Assembly (NCBI GenBank): GCA_019636625.1
Contig: JAHBXE010000005.1
Coordinates: 62,001 to 126,000, forward strand
Direction of reading: 5' to 3'
DNA: 64,000 nucleotides
Source: Phycisphaeraceae bacterium
GTDB lineage: Bacteria; Planctomycetota; Phycisphaerae; Phycisphaerales; UBA1924
Of this stretch, positions 27,716 to 35,980 are shown piece after piece. A program made the position numbers and the translations under genes. The notes beneath the pieces are model-generated. The model was not told where the DNA came from and made no database searches. It was given only the letters and a program-made list of their open reading frames with translations. Each line of letters begins with the position of its first letter. Positions within the stretch are counted from its first letter, which is position 1.

Positions 27716-28776
27716 CCCGTCGCATCGTCGGTTGCATGACGGGAACGAGCATCGACGGCATCGACGCCGCGCTCGTCGAGATTGACGGCACGGGTCTCGC
27801 GATGAAACCCACCTTTCTGCGCGGCGTTAGCCGCGATCTGGGCCCCGTACGCGAACCGTTGCGCCGCCTGGCCGAGCAGCAACCCATGACCGCGGGCGAT
27901 ATCGCGGGGGCGATGCACGCGTTCGCGCACGCACACATCGACGCCATCCGCGACCTGCTCAAGGGCGAGGCCTGCGACCTGATTTGCGTCCACGGACAGA
28001 CGGTCTTCCACCGGCCACCGGCCTCGTGGCAACTCATGCAACCGGCGCCGATCGCACGCGAGTTCGGTGTCCCGGTCGTGTTCGACCTTCGGGCGATGGA
28101 CCTCGCCGCTGGAGGGCAGGGAGCGCCGATCACGCCGATCGCCGACTGGGTCCTGTTCCGCTCGTCGGTCAGCACCGCCATCGTCAACCTGGGCGGCTTC
28201 TGCAACATCACGTTCCTCCCCGCCGGCTGCTCCCCTTCTGAGGTGCGCGGGATGGACGTCTGCCCCTGCAACAATCTTCTCGACGCCATCGCTCGAAGGT
28301 TGATGGGCGTGCCCTTCGATGCCGAGGGCGCGAGAGCGGCCTCCGGCACGGTGCACGATGAAGCGCTGGAGGATCTCGAGGGCATTCTGGCGTCGATGCG
28401 CGGCCGCTCGCTTGGCACCGGCGATGAGACCGGCGAGTGGATTTCACGCTGGCGGGCGCACGTTTCACCGGAGACCCTCGCCGCGACAGCGTGTGAAGCC
28501 ATCGCCGCCCGCATCGGCAGCGCCACGCAGGAATCCAGCGAGGTCTACCTCGCGGGCGGCGGCGCCCGCCACCGGACGCTCGCCAGCGCCATCGCTTCGG
28601 CTGCGACGGCCACCGTCAAGCCCGCGGCATCACGAAACGTTCCCGGGGAGTACCGCGAGGCCGTGTGCTTCGCCATCCTCGGCGCCCTGTGCCAGGACCG
28701 CATCCCCATCACGCTCCCCCAGATCACCAATGCTCCCTCGCCAGCGCCACTGTCCGGCGCCTGGATCTTGCCGTAG
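27712..28776 (+). CDS. anmK: Anhydro-N-acetylmuramic acid kinase
   Basis: Kinase of 354 residues that opens the 1,6-anhydro ring of anhydroMurNAc while phosphorylating it to MurNAc-6-phosphate. MTGTSIDGIDAALVEI at the N-terminus is the family's phosphate-binding start (usually GTSxDGxDA). CVHGQTVFHRP, DLRAMDLAAGGQGAPITPI (shown as AAGGQGAPI), NLGGFCNIT and AGGGARH follow in the expected order. The ATG overlaps the GH20 stop codon (ATGA). Its product is the substrate of MurQ, encoded 24 bases downstream, so both steps of anhydroMurNAc use are in one operon. Confidence 0.93.
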   Translation: MTRRIVGCMTGTSIDGIDAALVEIDGTGLAMKPTFLRGVSRDLGPVREPLRRLAEQQPMTAGDIAGAMHAFAHAHIDAIRDLLKGEACDLICVHGQTVFHRPPASWQLMQPAPIAREFGVPVVFDLRAMDLAAGGQGAPITPIADWVLFRSSVSTAIVNLGGFCNITFLPAGCSPSEVRGMDVCPCNNLLDAIARRLMGVPFDAEGARAASGTVHDEALEDLEGILASMRGRSLGTGDETGEWISRWRAHVSPETLAATACEAIAARIGSATQESSEVYLAGGGARHRTLASAIASAATATVKPAASRNVPGEYREAVCFAILGALCQDRIPITLPQITNAPSPAPLSGAWILP

Positions 28777-28800
28777 CGTTCACGCGCAGCACTCGAGACC

Positions 28801-29763
28801 ATGCCCCAGCCCCCTGACCGATCCCACATCGCCACCGAACAGCGCAACCCGCGCTCGATGAACCTCCATGCGCTTTCCATCGCCGAGTGTGTCAGGCTCA
28901 TCCATGAAGAAGATCGTGCTGTGCTTGCCGCGATGGAAGCGGCCCGGCCCGCTCTGACTTCCTTCATCGAGGCGGTCGAACCCCGCTTCCTCACCGGCGG
29001 CCGCTTGATCTACATCGGCGCCGGCACCTCCGGCCGTCTCGGCGTGCTCGACGCGTCCGAAGCCCCGCCCACCTTCCAGCTTGAGGAGGGCCGCATCGTC
29101 GGCCTTATCGCCGGCGGGGATTCTTCTCTCCGAAAGTCCAGCGAAGGGAAGGAAGACGACCCCAACGGCGCCGCCGCTGATCTTGCCGCGCTTCAACTCA
29201 CGCCCAACGACACTGTCCTCGGCATCGCCGCCGGCGGCACCACCCCCTACGTCCTCGGCGCACTCGAACTCGCCAAGCGTTCTTTCACCACCCCGCGAAG
29301 CCCCGCGCCCAACATCCTGCCTTCCTCCGTCCCCTTGAGCGCTCTCCTCGTCTGCTCGCCCATCGAGAAGCCCCCCGCCGCTGATCACCTCATCGTGCTC
29401 AACACCGGCCCCGAGGTTCTCACCGGCTCTACGCGGATGAAAGCCGGCACGGCGACCAAGCTCGCTCTCAACACCATCTCCACCACCCTCATGGTCCGGT
29501 CCGGTCGCGTCTACGAGAACCTGATGGTGGACGTTCGCGCGACCAATGCCAAGCTCCGCGATCGGGCCGCGCGGATCATCTCCACCCTGACATCGCTCCC
29601 CCGCGACCAGTCCTTCGATCTCCTCGACCGCGCGGACGGTTCGGTGAAGACCGCCATTGTCATGCACCGCCGCGGCGTCTCGCGTGAACAGGCGGAGACC
29701 CTGCTGCACCACGCAGCGGGCCGGCTCCACGCCGCGCTGAGTCAATCCACGGAGTCCCCATGA
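28801..29763 (+). CDS. murQ: N-acetylmuramic acid 6-phosphate etherase
   Basis: Etherase of 320 residues that removes D-lactate from MurNAc-6-phosphate and yields GlcNAc-6-phosphate. The SIS domain carries the signature GAGTSGRLGVLDASEAPPTF (residues 74-93). TEQRNPRS near the N-terminus, AAGGTTPYV, GPEVLTGSTRMKAGTATK and the C-terminal UBA-like helix set are also typical. The likely catalytic glutamates are in DASE and the downstream EVLTGST region. A segment of about 15 residues (TPRSPAPNILPSSVP) is inserted in the middle. It overlaps the next gene by four bases. GlcNAc-6-phosphate deacetylase (nagA) is not in the window. Confidence 0.95.
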   Translation: MPQPPDRSHIATEQRNPRSMNLHALSIAECVRLIHEEDRAVLAAMEAARPALTSFIEAVEPRFLTGGRLIYIGAGTSGRLGVLDASEAPPTFQLEEGRIVGLIAGGDSSLRKSSEGKEDDPNGAAADLAALQLTPNDTVLGIAAGGTTPYVLGALELAKRSFTTPRSPAPNILPSSVPLSALLVCSPIEKPPAADHLIVLNTGPEVLTGSTRMKAGTATKLALNTISTTLMVRSGRVYENLMVDVRATNAKLRDRAARIISTLTSLPRDQSFDLLDRADGSVKTAIVMHRRGVSREQAETLLHHAAGRLHAALSQSTESP

Positions 29764-30134
29764 AACCAGCTGCGATGTTGCTTGCCTTGACCTTGTTCCT
29801 CCTCGGTGGCTGCGCGGGGCGCACCAATCAAGTGCCCGGGAACGTCCACCACGCTGTATTCATCTCCCTGAATGACCCGGCAGAGGCGGCCTCCCTGATC
29901 GCCGACAGCCGAGACTTGGGGAACATTCCCGGCGTCACGGCCTGGGCCGTCGGCAAGCCCGTGGACATCGGCCGGGCGAACATCGACGCCTCGTACGATG
30001 TAGGTCTGTACGTGGCCTTCCGGTCCGTAGAGGACTACCGCGTGTACCTTTCCCATCCCATTCACGACCAGCTTGTCACGAAGTGGCGACCCCGCTGGAA
30101 GTCCGTGCTGATCAGGGACTTTGGAGGATCATGA
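29760..30134 (+). CDS. Dabb-domain lipoprotein
   Basis: Protein of 124 residues. The signal MLLALTLFLLGGCAG contains a lipobox (LGGC) and gives an envelope-anchored lipoprotein. The mature part is a stress-responsive A/B barrel (Dabb) domain, recognised by NVHHAVFISLNDPAEA at the start and SYDVGLYVAFRSVEDYRVYL with HPIHDQL. Such ferredoxin-like domains bind small hydrophobic compounds in some proteins, but the role here is unknown. The start overlaps the murQ stop (ATGA), so it is the last gene of the salvage operon. Confidence 0.8.
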   Translation: MKPAAMLLALTLFLLGGCAGRTNQVPGNVHHAVFISLNDPAEAASLIADSRDLGNIPGVTAWAVGKPVDIGRANIDASYDVGLYVAFRSVEDYRVYLSHPIHDQLVTKWRPRWKSVLIRDFGGS

Positions 30135-30200
30135 CCCCACCGGAATGCGAATGTTCCGATTGACACCTCCTCTTTGCCCTTGCAGCGAAGCGTGGGTGTC

Positions 30201-30209
30201 TGTTAGAAT
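30201..30209 (+). promoter_or_regulatory. Extended -10 promoter candidate
   Basis: TG-T-TAGAAT fits an extended -10 element (TGnTATAAT with one mismatch). It precedes the prepilin-like gene in the gap after the salvage operon. No -35 lies at the right spacing; a TTGACA at 30160 is too far away. Confidence 0.4.
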
Positions 30210-30278
30210 AGGGTGATCCCTGATCGGTCAGATCACGTCTTTGGCTTGCTTCTAATTTTCTGTCGTTGTGAACTCGCC

Positions 30279-31073
30279 TTGAAACGCGGACGCGACAAAC
30301 CCGGATCGACCCCGGCGACCCGCCGCGGCTTTACGCTGCTCGAGTTGCTGGTGTCCATCGCGATCATCGGCGTGTTGCTCTCGGTGCTGCTCCCCGCACT
30401 CTCGCGGAGCATCGGCGCCGCACGCGGCTTCCGCTGTCAGGCCTCGCTCCGCTCCATCGCGTTCGACTTCTCGGTTTTCTCCGACGATCAACTGCACGGC
30501 GATCGGGGCAACGATGGACCGGAACTCGGCCCGCGCCGTTTCCGGCTTGAAACGTTTCAGGAAAGCCAGTACGGCATCGATGAGTTCTGGCGCTGGGACA
30601 GCCCCACATCTCACACCCTGCCCGACGCGGCCAAGAACGACCCCATGCGGTGCAGCGAGATGAAAGGCCCCATCACACTCACGAACAACCTGCCGTGCAC
30701 CACGGCCATCGAGCCCGCCCGCAACGTCTCCTTCGGCTTCAACATGCGGCTCCACAGGGCTGAGGTACTTCTCCCCAACGGGCAATGGCGCCTGAACCCC
30801 GTCATCCTCACTCGCAGCGCACTCGACCGCGCCGGCGGCCGCGTCCCCCTGGTGTGGGATATCGACGGCCGTCTCGCGGAGCAGCGGAGCGCCACGCCGA
30901 TCTTCTCGGCCCCCGCGGCGGGCAGCCTGGGACCCTACTACTCCGGTGACGACTTCTGGTTCCCGGCCCGCCGGCACAACGGCGCCGTGAACGCCGCTCT
31001 CCTGGATGGTTCGGTTGGCACGTTCAACCGCTCCATCGATGAAACCACCTGGAACTGGTCGTTCCAGCCCTGA
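30279..31073 (+). CDS. Prepilin-type N-terminal cleavage/methylation protein
   Basis: Protein of about 264 residues with a type IV pilin/pseudopilin leader: a basic head ending in RRG, then FTLLELLVSIAIIGVLLSVLLP as the long N-terminal helix (Phe after Gly and Glu at +5). A peptidase of the PilD type would cut after the glycine. The C-terminal part contains FPARRHNGAVNAALLDGSV, the H-x-G-x-x-N-x-x-x-x-D-G pattern of planctomycete DUF1559-like proteins. The start is uncertain. A TTG at 30279 gives a normal short leader of 17 residues; a GTG at 30213 would give 39. Neither has a ribosome binding site. The kinase gene follows after four bases. Confidence 0.75.
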   Translation: MKRGRDKPGSTPATRRGFTLLELLVSIAIIGVLLSVLLPALSRSIGAARGFRCQASLRSIAFDFSVFSDDQLHGDRGNDGPELGPRRFRLETFQESQYGIDEFWRWDSPTSHTLPDAAKNDPMRCSEMKGPITLTNNLPCTTAIEPARNVSFGFNMRLHRAEVLLPNGQWRLNPVILTRSALDRAGGRVPLVWDIDGRLAEQRSATPIFSAPAAGSLGPYYSGDDFWFPARRHNGAVNAALLDGSVGTFNRSIDETTWNWSFQP

Positions 31074-31077
31074 TCGC

Positions 31078-32583
31078 ATGAGCCTTCAGCGTAAGTTCGC
31101 CGCGCTGCTGATCGTCCTCGCGCTGGCGGTCAGCCTGAACCTTCTGGCCGCGGTGTGGACGTTCCTGTTCATCGAGCGGGAGCTCGTTCGTCCCCTGACG
31201 GACATCAAGGCCGTTCTCCCCCGGCTCGCCGCGCTCAAGCAGGGCATCACCGAGCAGGCCGGCCAGATCTCCGATCAGTCCGCCGCGTTCCCGCTCCGCC
31301 CCGCGGAAGACCAATCACCGCCGGCGGAACGATTCAACCGCTTCGAAGTCGCAACGCTCCGCGTCGACGCCGTACTCCTCGAACTCGAAAGCCTGGATCA
31401 GTACCGGGGCCTCCTCGGCATCAGCACGACTCGAAGCCTCCGGTCCCGCATTGAGAGCGCCAAGGCGGAGTCCCTCGCGTGGCTCGAAACGCATGAGGAC
31501 CCCCACCGAATCAACGCGATCGGCCTGTTCCACGAGGTCCACGACCTGATCGAGCGAATGGAGGCCAAGGTCACCGCCAGCGCGGCCTCCGCCGCCGTCG
31601 ACGACTATGCCCCGAGCGTCCGGACTTGGCTTCTCGTCGTCATGTTCGCCTCCCTCATCATCGTCGCCCTCACCGCGGTCCTCGGCGTGATCCTCGTCCG
31701 CCGTTGGGTGACCCGTCCCATCGGTGTGCTCCGCGACGCCGCCCTCCGCCTCTCCCGTGGCGAGTTCTCGCACCGCGTCCCCGTTGGCCCCCCGGATGAA
31801 CTCGGGCTGCTCAGCGCCGAGATCAACCAGATGGCCGCGATGATCTCGTCATTGCAGGAAGAACGCATCGAGCGGGAACGCCTCGCCGCCGCTGGCGAGG
31901 TCGTCCGCCGACTCGCCCACAACATCCGCAACCCACTGGCCGGCATTCGCAGCCTCGCGGAACTGACCCGATCATCGCTGCCTGCGGAAGACCCGGGCAT
32001 CGAAAGCCAGACCCGCATCATCCAAACCGTGGACCGCTTCGAACGCTGGCTTGCTGAACTCCTCCAGGCAACGACCCCGCCCAATCTCGCCCTGCAGCCC
32101 CGGGATGTCCCAATCGCCCAGTGGCTCGATGGCGTGGTGGCTCCCCTCCGTGCCGTCGCCGCGGCCAAGGGAGTCGCCCTCGAACTCAACACCAGCGGTG
32201 GACCGGCATCCGCCACTTTCGATCCCCGGCACCTGGAACAGGCTCTGGTTGGCATCGTGAACAATGCCATTCAGGCCTCCCCGGCGGGCAAGGCTGTCAC
32301 CATCGCCGCGACTCGTAACCACCAGACGTGGCAGTTGTCCGTAACCGACCAGGGTCCCGGAGTGCCGTCGGAGTTATCAGACCGGGTCTTCCGCCCCTAC
32401 TTCACAACCAAGCCCGATGGAACCGGCATAGGCCTTGCAGTCGCAAAACAAGTGGTGGACCAGCACGCGGGCCGAATCCGGGTCGAATCCGCGGCTGATC
32501 CATCCTCAGGAGGTTCTGGCGCTCGATTTGTTGTGGAGCTACCGCTGGCCGGGCCGCCCAAAGTGGCCAATACTGGCCAGTAG
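31078..32583 (+). CDS. Sensor histidine kinase (NtrB/PilS-like)
   Basis: Membrane kinase of 501 residues. Two membrane helices (about 10-32 and 183-206) enclose a periplasmic sensor of 150 residues with no recognised ligand motif. A HAMP domain follows (VTRPIGVLRDAALRLSRGEF). The phosphoacceptor is His281 in LAHNIRNPLAG, and the ATPase domain has the N box VNNAIQA, DQGPGVP and GTGIGLAV. The HNIRNPL form of the H box is typical of kinases that pair with NtrC-family regulators. That fits the sigma-54 activator encoded 21 bases downstream. It begins four bases after the prepilin-like gene. Confidence 0.9.
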   Translation: MSLQRKFAALLIVLALAVSLNLLAAVWTFLFIERELVRPLTDIKAVLPRLAALKQGITEQAGQISDQSAAFPLRPAEDQSPPAERFNRFEVATLRVDAVLLELESLDQYRGLLGISTTRSLRSRIESAKAESLAWLETHEDPHRINAIGLFHEVHDLIERMEAKVTASAASAAVDDYAPSVRTWLLVVMFASLIIVALTAVLGVILVRRWVTRPIGVLRDAALRLSRGEFSHRVPVGPPDELGLLSAEINQMAAMISSLQEERIERERLAAAGEVVRRLAHNIRNPLAGIRSLAELTRSSLPAEDPGIESQTRIIQTVDRFERWLAELLQATTPPNLALQPRDVPIAQWLDGVVAPLRAVAAAKGVALELNTSGGPASATFDPRHLEQALVGIVNNAIQASPAGKAVTIAATRNHQTWQLSVTDQGPGVPSELSDRVFRPYFTTKPDGTGIGLAVAKQVVDQHAGRIRVESAADPSSGGSGARFVVELPLAGPPKVANTGQ

Positions 32584-32604
32584 GGCGGGCTCAAGGAGCT
32601 AGGT

Positions 32605-34143
32605 GTGGCCAGGATTCTGATAGTCGAGGATGAGGAGAATCTGCGGTTCTCCATCCGTCAGACGCTACTGCGTGCAGGGCACGACGTCGCCGACGCCTCC
32701 TCCGCTTCCCAGGCCTGGGAGATCACACGGGCCCACGACTTCGATGCGCTGATCACCGACATCAACCTCGGATCGGAAAATGGCATCGAGCTGGTCGGTC
32801 GGCTTCGCGATGATTCCTTCGACGGGGCCATTGTCGTCATGACCGGCTTCGGCACGGTTGAGAGCGCCGTCGCGGCGATGAAACGCGGCGCTGACGACTA
32901 TCTGCAAAAACCGATCAGCCTTGAAGAACTCTCGATATTGATGGACCGTCTGCTCGACCACAAGCGGACCAAGCGTCAGCTCAATCTCCTGCAACGGATG
33001 GAGCACACACGCGAGGAGGCCACCGGCATCATCGGTGAAAGCGCGGCGTGGAAGCAGACCCTTCGGCTGGCCGAACGGATCTCCGCCGCGCCGATCCCGG
33101 AGCGAGTCAGCGTCAGTGGAATGGCGGGGGGTGGCGGCAGGACGGGAGGGGGGAGCGCTTCGGGTGGCGCTCTCCCCACCATCCTGCTCCTCGGGGAGAC
33201 GGGCACGGGCAAGGGCCTGCTCGCCCGGTACATCCATCAGGCGGTGCTGCGGAACCAGAAACTCCGGCCGGAGGATGCGCCGTTTGTTCACGTCAACTGT
33301 TCCGCCCTGCCGCCGAGTCTGGTCGAGTCTGAACTCTTCGGCCACGAGAAGGGAGCCTTCACCGACGCCAAGTCGCATCGCATCGGCCTTTTCGAAATGG
33401 CCGAGGGCGGCACGATTTTCCTGGATGAAGTCGGCGACATGCCGCTCGACTTGCAGGCCAAGATCCTGACGGTCGTCGAGGAAGGAACTTTCCGTCGCAT
33501 CGGCGGATCACGGGACAAGTCCATACGGGCCCGAGTCATCGCGGCGACCAACCAGCCGCTGGAAGAACGGGTGGAACAGGGCAAGTTCCGTCGTGACTTG
33601 CTCTTCCGGCTCAACGCGCTCACGATCCGGATCCCCGCGCTGCGTGATCGCGAAGGCGATGCCGTGCTGATGGCGTCAGCGATGCTGGAGCGGTTTGCCA
33701 CCGAGTACGGGCGATCAGGGTCTCGCGGGGCACCTGCGATGAGCCTCTCGGAAGCCGCGAAGCAGGCCATCCGCCGGCACGACTGGCCGGGGAACGTGCG
33801 AGAACTCATCAACATGTGCCAGCGGGTGGCGATGCTGTGCGATGCCTCAGTGGTTGAACCGGTGGACCTTGGTTTGGCGTCGTCCTCGGGGCTGGTCCCC
33901 CAGCCCGCACGCGTCGAAGGCCTCAACGGGAATGGACACGCCCACGAACTTCAGTTCAACTTCGATTCCGGCATCCATCGGGCGGAAGATGTCGAAAGGG
34001 AACTCATCGTGCAGGCTCTTCGGCGAACCCGGGGGAATGTCTCCCGGGCCGCCAAGCTGATCGGGATGCAGCGAAGCAGTTTCCGGTACCGGGTTGATCG
34101 ATACGGTCTCCAGTCCCTCGTTCAGGAGATCGCCAAGCGATGA
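32605..34143 (+). CDS. Sigma-54-dependent response regulator (NtrC family)
   Basis: Regulator of 512 residues. The receiver domain has VEDEENLRF, Asp52 in TDINLG and Lys102 in LQKPIS. The AAA+ domain has Walker A GETGTGKG (197-204), a GAFTDA loop (250-255) that contacts sigma-54 in place of the common GAFTGA, and Walker B TIFLDEVGD. The C-terminus is a Fis-type helix-turn-helix (RGNVSRAAKLIGMQRSSFRY). A Gly/Ser-rich stretch of about 25 residues (around 167-191) interrupts the region just before Walker A. It starts with GTG, six bases after AAGGAG. Its likely partner is the upstream kinase. No sigma-54 promoter (GG-N10-GC) was confidently located. Confidence 0.92.
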   Translation: MARILIVEDEENLRFSIRQTLLRAGHDVADASSASQAWEITRAHDFDALITDINLGSENGIELVGRLRDDSFDGAIVVMTGFGTVESAVAAMKRGADDYLQKPISLEELSILMDRLLDHKRTKRQLNLLQRMEHTREEATGIIGESAAWKQTLRLAERISAAPIPERVSVSGMAGGGGRTGGGSASGGALPTILLLGETGTGKGLLARYIHQAVLRNQKLRPEDAPFVHVNCSALPPSLVESELFGHEKGAFTDAKSHRIGLFEMAEGGTIFLDEVGDMPLDLQAKILTVVEEGTFRRIGGSRDKSIRARVIAATNQPLEERVEQGKFRRDLLFRLNALTIRIPALRDREGDAVLMASAMLERFATEYGRSGSRGAPAMSLSEAAKQAIRRHDWPGNVRELINMCQRVAMLCDASVVEPVDLGLASSSGLVPQPARVEGLNGNGHAHELQFNFDSGIHRAEDVERELIVQALRRTRGNVSRAAKLIGMQRSSFRYRVDRYGLQSLVQEIAKR

Positions 34144-35648
34144 CATCATGCGGCTTCATCCGGGTGCTGGTGGCAACGATCGCCGTCGTCGCGGCGATCC
34201 TCCGCCCGGAAACCGCTTCTGCAGCGGACTCCTCCAGGACATGGACCGATCTGGCGGGTGATGTCCTCGTGCGACGGACTGATCCGCAGATGGTCGCGGA
34301 GCTTGCGGAGGGGTGCAATCTGCCGAACCTCACCCGGCTCATGGTCGGAACCTGGAGTACACCAACCCCCACCACCGACCCGTACACCGGCACGTATGTG
34401 GATGCGGCGGTCGGCCATCTGCTTCGCTTTGACCTGGAACTCCGCGGCGTAGTCAACCCCCCCGGTTCCCTGTCTCCATCTTCGTACACGCCGTTCCAGT
34501 TCGGGCCGAGCCCGCTGTACGGCTTTATCGAGTTCGATGTGGATGGCGATGTTGACACGGGCGGAGAACTGGGTTCCGCCGCCCGGAATCGGTACCTCGC
34601 CAACGTTGGACGTTTCGGGCGACTGCCCCGCCCTCCGCTGACCGGCCGGGCCGCCAAGTTCGGCTGGCAGGTTGATTCGATCTTCGGCACGACGCCTCAG
34701 ATCGAACGAAGCGGCTCCGACTTCTCCCTCGCGTTCTGCGGTTGCTACCCCACGACCATCGTCAGCGAATCGGGCAACGGCAACGGCGTGTTCGAGGCGG
34801 GCGAGACGTGGATCGTGCGCGGCGGGTTCTTCCAGCGGGCAGGCGGCTATCAGGGCGCGTGCTCATCCATCGGCGGCGCTGCCGGGCTGCAGGTTGGTCA
34901 ATACGTTCCATGGGTCAACCTTCGCTGGTCTCACAGCATTGCAACGGATCGGACCACCATCACCCTCATCTTCCCCGCGACAATGCAGGGCGCAGCGCAG
35001 CTTGCCGGTCAGGCCGTGCAGCCGATGAACTTCAGCGCTTCGGACCACACCAGCCTGGCCGAGGCCCTCAACGATCTCATCACCGGGTGCGTTTCCGTGG
35101 CGCCGGGCACACCGGTCCACACGCTCAGCAACCGCTGGGCTGGGCGAGATCCGAACGATCCTCGCTACCGCGACCCCACCCGTTGGTCAACGCACGCCCT
35201 CGTGGGCACGGCCGCGGTCACGCCGGTCGACGGCGCATCGCTGATCTGGACCGATACCGGGTTCGACGATGTTCATCGCGACCTCAACGGCGATGGCATC
35301 GCCGACCCGAGCGATAAGTCCGTTGTGCTTCAAACGATCGAGGCTCTGGATGGTTCGGTGTGGGACGCTGGCGGCAACGGGCGCGAAGATGGGGTTGTGA
35401 TTCTGTCAAGTCCTGGCGTCAACTTCGCCGCGGCGGATGTGGACGGCAACGGCAGCATCGATTCTCTGGATGTCCGGTCCCTGTGCATCGGCGACTTCAA
35501 CCGCGACGGGCAGGTAAACATCCTCGACTACATCACGTTCTTCAACGCGTTCATCACGGGGGACTCCGCGGCGGACTTGAATCTGAACGGAGTCTTGGAC
35601 GCCGGTGACTTTTCGATCTTTACCAACTCCGTGCTTCAGGGCTGTTAG
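34140..35648 (+). CDS. Secreted GC-type dockerin protein
   Basis: Protein of 502 residues with a signal peptide (VLVATIAVVAAILRPETASAA). The central part is a beta-rich domain with the acidic turns FDVDGDVDTGGE and a GNGNGVFEAGETW motif, which resembles calcium-binding strand proteins. The C-terminus carries a dockerin-like pair of EF-hand-type loops, DVDGNGSIDSLDV and DFNRDGQVNILDY, then DLNLNGVLDAGDF, and ends in Gly-Cys. It overlaps the regulator gene by four bases (ATGA), so its production is tied to the two-component genes. No enzymatic function is recognised. Confidence 0.8.
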   Translation: MTSCGFIRVLVATIAVVAAILRPETASAADSSRTWTDLAGDVLVRRTDPQMVAELAEGCNLPNLTRLMVGTWSTPTPTTDPYTGTYVDAAVGHLLRFDLELRGVVNPPGSLSPSSYTPFQFGPSPLYGFIEFDVDGDVDTGGELGSAARNRYLANVGRFGRLPRPPLTGRAAKFGWQVDSIFGTTPQIERSGSDFSLAFCGCYPTTIVSESGNGNGVFEAGETWIVRGGFFQRAGGYQGACSSIGGAAGLQVGQYVPWVNLRWSHSIATDRTTITLIFPATMQGAAQLAGQAVQPMNFSASDHTSLAEALNDLITGCVSVAPGTPVHTLSNRWAGRDPNDPRYRDPTRWSTHALVGTAAVTPVDGASLIWTDTGFDDVHRDLNGDGIADPSDKSVVLQTIEALDGSVWDAGGNGREDGVVILSSPGVNFAAADVDGNGSIDSLDVRSLCIGDFNRDGQVNILDYITFFNAFITGDSAADLNLNGVLDAGDFSIFTNSVLQGC

Positions 35649-35700
35649 CATTTTGATCGGACCTGCAACAGATCAAGTGCTCCGCTTTTGCACTTTGCTC

Positions 35701-35729
35701 TTGACGAGTCCCCAGGTTTCCGGTAAACC
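35701..35729 (+). promoter_or_regulatory. Promoter-like pair TTGACG-N17-TAAACC
   Basis: TTGACG at 35701-35706 and TAAACC at 35724-35729 are 17 bases apart. Exactly the same pair and spacing occurs before the paralogous gene, at 38015-38043. The second hexamer is far from a standard -10, so an alternative sigma factor or another regulator may read it. Confidence 0.45.
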
Positions 35730-35764
35730 CATAAAGGCTGGGTGAAGGCACCCATGGAAGCCGA

Positions 35765-35792
35765 GGAGACAACCCAATCTGGGTTGTTCTCC
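35765..35792 (+). other. Strong leader hairpin
   Basis: GGAGACAACCCA and TGGGTTGTTCTCC pair with one bulged base around a three-base loop. The flanking CCGAGG elements may extend the stem. No T run follows, so it is not a standard terminator. It lies within the untranslated leader of the downstream gene. Confidence 0.55.
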
Positions 35793-35980
35793 CCGAGGAC
35801 GATCGGACTTGTAGCGGAGTCCTTTCTCTTGAAGCGGATGTGTAATGACAACGTGCAGCGCATGTCGCGCTGTGTCGCCGCGACTTGGGTCGCCGGCGGA
35901 TCGTGAGGGGTGCAGCTCCGAAGGCCTTTGTTTGGTCCTTCGGGTTTTGTGATTTGGTTTCACCAAGTGGAGGTTTGCTC

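Larger units (their letters stand above)
35649..35980. other. Structured leader region of a secreted-protein gene
   Basis: The 332-base gap holds a promoter-like pair at 35701-35729 and a chain of hairpins: GGTTT/AAACC at 35716-35729, GGGTG/CACCC at 35740-35753, the strong stem at 35765-35792, CCGAAGG/CCTTCGG followed by GTTTT at 35918-35948, and TTGGT/ACCAA at 35954-35966 just before the Shine-Dalgarno. This looks like a long regulatory leader. Confidence 0.5.

Noticed and set aside
30160..30209. TTGACA with TAGAAT as a classic promoter
   Set aside because: The hexamers are 38 bases apart, so they cannot work as one -35/-10 pair. Only the extended -10 was kept.
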